6,224 nt of DNA from Deltaproteobacteria bacterium. Lineage in GTDB: Bacteria > Desulfobacterota_B > Binatia > Binatales > Binataceae. Positions within the stretch are counted from its first letter, which is position 1, and each line of letters starts with the position of its first letter. The DNA lies in assembly GCA_021827465.1 (NCBI GenBank), contig JAKAVX010000172.1, positions 1-6,224 on the forward strand, written 5' to 3'. Both the position numbers and the translations under genes were made by a program. Below are positions 4,752-6,224 of the stretch, one piece after another. Below the pieces are notes generated by a model. It saw only the letters and a list, made by a program, of their open reading frames with translations, was not told where the DNA came from and did not search any database.

Positions 4752-6104
4752 ATGAAAGCCGTACGCGCCCCGATTAACTGGGTGGAGGTTGTCGACTACG
4801 CGAAACGCTATAACGTGCAGCCGCCCAAGACGCAGTACGAACTGCCGGGCGTTACCCTAGAAGATCACAACGGCGTGCCGGTCGCGGTGCCGCCGGCCTG
4901 GCACGCGGTGGTAACCGCAAAAGTGGCCTTCACGCCCGCAACCCTCCGGTCCGCGCAGCGTCGTCTTGCGCGGGCGCTCGCAGAGGTCGAAAGCATTTTT
5001 CCGCTGCAGCCTAACGGCCTGCTTACGCAGATCGCTTACGGGCTCTCATATTTCGAGCATTACCTGCCGCGCGATGTCGTTGGTCAGCACATGCCCAAGG
5101 CGATTGAGGACGGGCAACCAGCCCGATGGGCGATCATCGACGCGATTCGCTTCCCTAAGGATCCCGAGAACATCATCCTCGAGCAGAATGACGTCTGCTT
5201 TCACTTCAAGAGTGACTATCAGGACAATATCTCGGCGGTGATTCGCGCGCTGTTCTATCCGGGCGAGAAGTTCCTCAACGGGATTCCGGTCGAATCGGTT
5301 AACGTCGCCGACCTCTTTCGCGTGACTTCGATCCGGCGGGGTTTTCTCGGGAAGAACTTGCCCAAGATTATGGCGACCCGTCACCGGATTCCCGGCGCTG
5401 ACAGAATCCCGGATGGTGCGATGCTCTTCATGGGCTTTACCTCAAGCCACGTCCACGGGCTTGCGCAAGGCAATCTGCCGAGTTTCGAAACGCTTGCGGG
5501 TTACACCGACGCGACTCCGTCGAGTTACTTCGCCGGCGGCACGGCGATGCATCTGTCGCACATCCTGGTTGACCTAGAACGCTGGTATCGCCTCGACCCC
5601 GGAGAGCGGCTGCATCGGATGTTCAACCCGCGGCGTAGGGAAGGACCGGAAGTTCTCTCGCCCTCTCAGGCTCCTGATACGGTCACCTTCAAAGACGAGC
5701 TTGAACAGGACGCGCGGAGCTATAATGTCATAGGCCATAATGCGCAAATGCAACACCTGATCCGCCTGGAGAAGGACTCGACAACGACTTACGGGGAAAG
5801 GCTGGCGCGTGGCACCGTGATCTTTTTGCGGCAGGACTTCGACACCATGGAGAACCCGTTCGAGTATTGGTCGGATCGCCCGGTATCATCGGTGCCTCGC
5901 CCCGGGGTGCATTTTGTTGGAATGGCGCCTTCAGCCCAGCTCTTTGAGCGAGTGCGGCGCGAGATGGACTCGGTCGAGCTCCAGCAGAAGTATGGCCTCG
6001 CGGACGAAAACGTTGGCTTCACCAAGTTCCTAGTGACAACCCATCGGCAGAACTTCCTGCTGCCCCCGCGCGCACATCGATCATTCCCGCTGGCCGAGCT
6101 TTGA
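4752..6104 (+). CDS. Dyp-type peroxidase-like / DUF7405-like protein, possible heme protein
   Basis: The product is 450 residues with no signal peptide. AAGGAGG (4737-4743) stands 8 nt before ATG 4752. From memory it resembles the Dyp-type peroxidase-like DUF7405 proteins known from haloarchaea. Shared-looking motifs are a first half with GLLTQIAYGLSYFEHYLP (89-106) and NDVCFHFKSDYQDNISAVIRAL (split, 146-167); RRGFLGKNLP (195-204); GAMLFMGFTSS (222-232); YFAGGTAMHLSHILVDLERWY (split, 259-279); GHNAQM (328-333); IFLRQDFDT (357-365); GVHFVGMAPS (385-394); and the end LVTTHRQNFLLPPRAHRSFP. Candidate heme-binding histidines are His267, His270, His329 and His387; which one, if any, binds heme cannot be read from sequence. 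The two-part layout fits a duplicated ferredoxin-like barrel as in Dyp peroxidases. It is the last clear gene of the plus-strand series with the ferredoxin and PAS genes. Activity, for example on peroxide or nitrogen oxides, is unknown; the family call is moderate. Confidence 0.6.
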   Translation: MKAVRAPINWVEVVDYAKRYNVQPPKTQYELPGVTLEDHNGVPVAVPPAWHAVVTAKVAFTPATLRSAQRRLARALAEVESIFPLQPNGLLTQIAYGLSYFEHYLPRDVVGQHMPKAIEDGQPARWAIIDAIRFPKDPENIILEQNDVCFHFKSDYQDNISAVIRALFYPGEKFLNGIPVESVNVADLFRVTSIRRGFLGKNLPKIMATRHRIPGADRIPDGAMLFMGFTSSHVHGLAQGNLPSFETLAGYTDATPSSYFAGGTAMHLSHILVDLERWYRLDPGERLHRMFNPRRREGPEVLSPSQAPDTVTFKDELEQDARSYNVIGHNAQMQHLIRLEKDSTTTYGERLARGTVIFLRQDFDTMENPFEYWSDRPVSSVPRPGVHFVGMAPSAQLFERVRREMDSVELQQKYGLADENVGFTKFLVTTHRQNFLLPPRAHRSFPLAEL

Positions 6105-6136
6105 TAACACCGTGCACCGCGGAGACTGTACGAGGG

Positions 6137-6224
6137 ATGACGGAAACGAAAAACACAAAGCTAGACGATCCCGCCGCCAGGCCGGCGACACCGGCAACTG
6201 TGCCCGGAAAGTCGCCGCGCGTGA
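6137..6224 (+). CDS. Possible start of a downstream gene, truncated by window end
   Basis: From ATG 6137 the frame is open for 29 codons to the window edge, beginning MTETKNTKLDDPAARPATPA. The Pro/Ala/Thr-rich, charged start would suit a disordered N-terminal tail. The ribosome site is poor: CGAGGG touches the ATG, and CGGAG at 6119-6123 is 13 nt away. It lies 32 bp after the Dyp-like gene on the same strand, so it could continue the operon. The product cannot be identified. Confidence 0.35.
   Translation, partial: MTETKNTKLDDPAARPATPATVPGKSPRV

Noticed and set aside
6105..6136. CGTGCA...TGTACG hairpin after the Dyp-like gene as a terminator
   Set aside because: The stem is only six pairs with a wobble and no T-tract follows.
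1..6224. CRISPR array, tRNA or rRNA genes
   Set aside because: No regularly spaced direct repeats, cloverleaf or rRNA-like sequence were seen on either strand.

Overview
The window is a GC-rich bacterial segment. The regulator type, codon bias and operon style fit a proteobacterium or a related Gram-negative lineage, but the sequence does not fix a taxon. Its core is a compact, apparently nitric-oxide-responsive cluster. It holds an NsrR-like Rrf2 repressor, two proteins that combine hemerythrin and DUF2249 domains in opposite orders, a broken third hemerythrin gene, a DUF59/MIP18 Fe-S assembly-type protein, a 7Fe ferredoxin, a PAS-domain protein and a large protein resembling Dyp-type peroxidase/DUF7405 families.

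Layout. Positions 1-268 (minus strand) are mobile-element debris: a fragment of an IS3/IS481-like transposase core joined to the C-terminal part of a tyrosine recombinase. Positions 269-532 hold nothing recognised. Positions 533-1007 are a hemerythrin pseudogene with an in-frame TAG and a later frameshift. Positions 1054-1296 encode a small two-helix membrane protein. The minus-strand operon 2513-1138 encodes a DUF2249-hemerythrin protein and then the NsrR-like regulator, 5 bp apart. The intergenic space 2514-2623 carries a near-perfect NsrR operator lying over two divergent promoters. The plus-strand series 2624-6104 encodes hemerythrin-DUF2249, DUF59, 7Fe ferredoxin, PAS protein and the Dyp-like protein. 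A further gene may begin at 6137 and run off the window.

How the genes may work together (inference). The NsrR-like protein probably represses both its own operon and the plus-strand operon until NO damages its Fe-S cluster. Hemerythrin di-iron domains can bind O2 or NO. DUF59 proteins act in Fe-S cluster assembly or repair, and the ferredoxin supplies low-potential electrons. The set reads as an NO-defence and Fe-S-repair module, with a PAS sensor and a possible heme protein as less usual members. The most notable details are the loss of the middle cluster cysteine in the regulator (Cys to Arg), a Shine-Dalgarno plus ATG inside the hemerythrin-DUF2249 gene that would yield free DUF2249, the mirror-image domain orders of the divergent pair, and a coding-like remnant between the DUF59 and ferredoxin genes.
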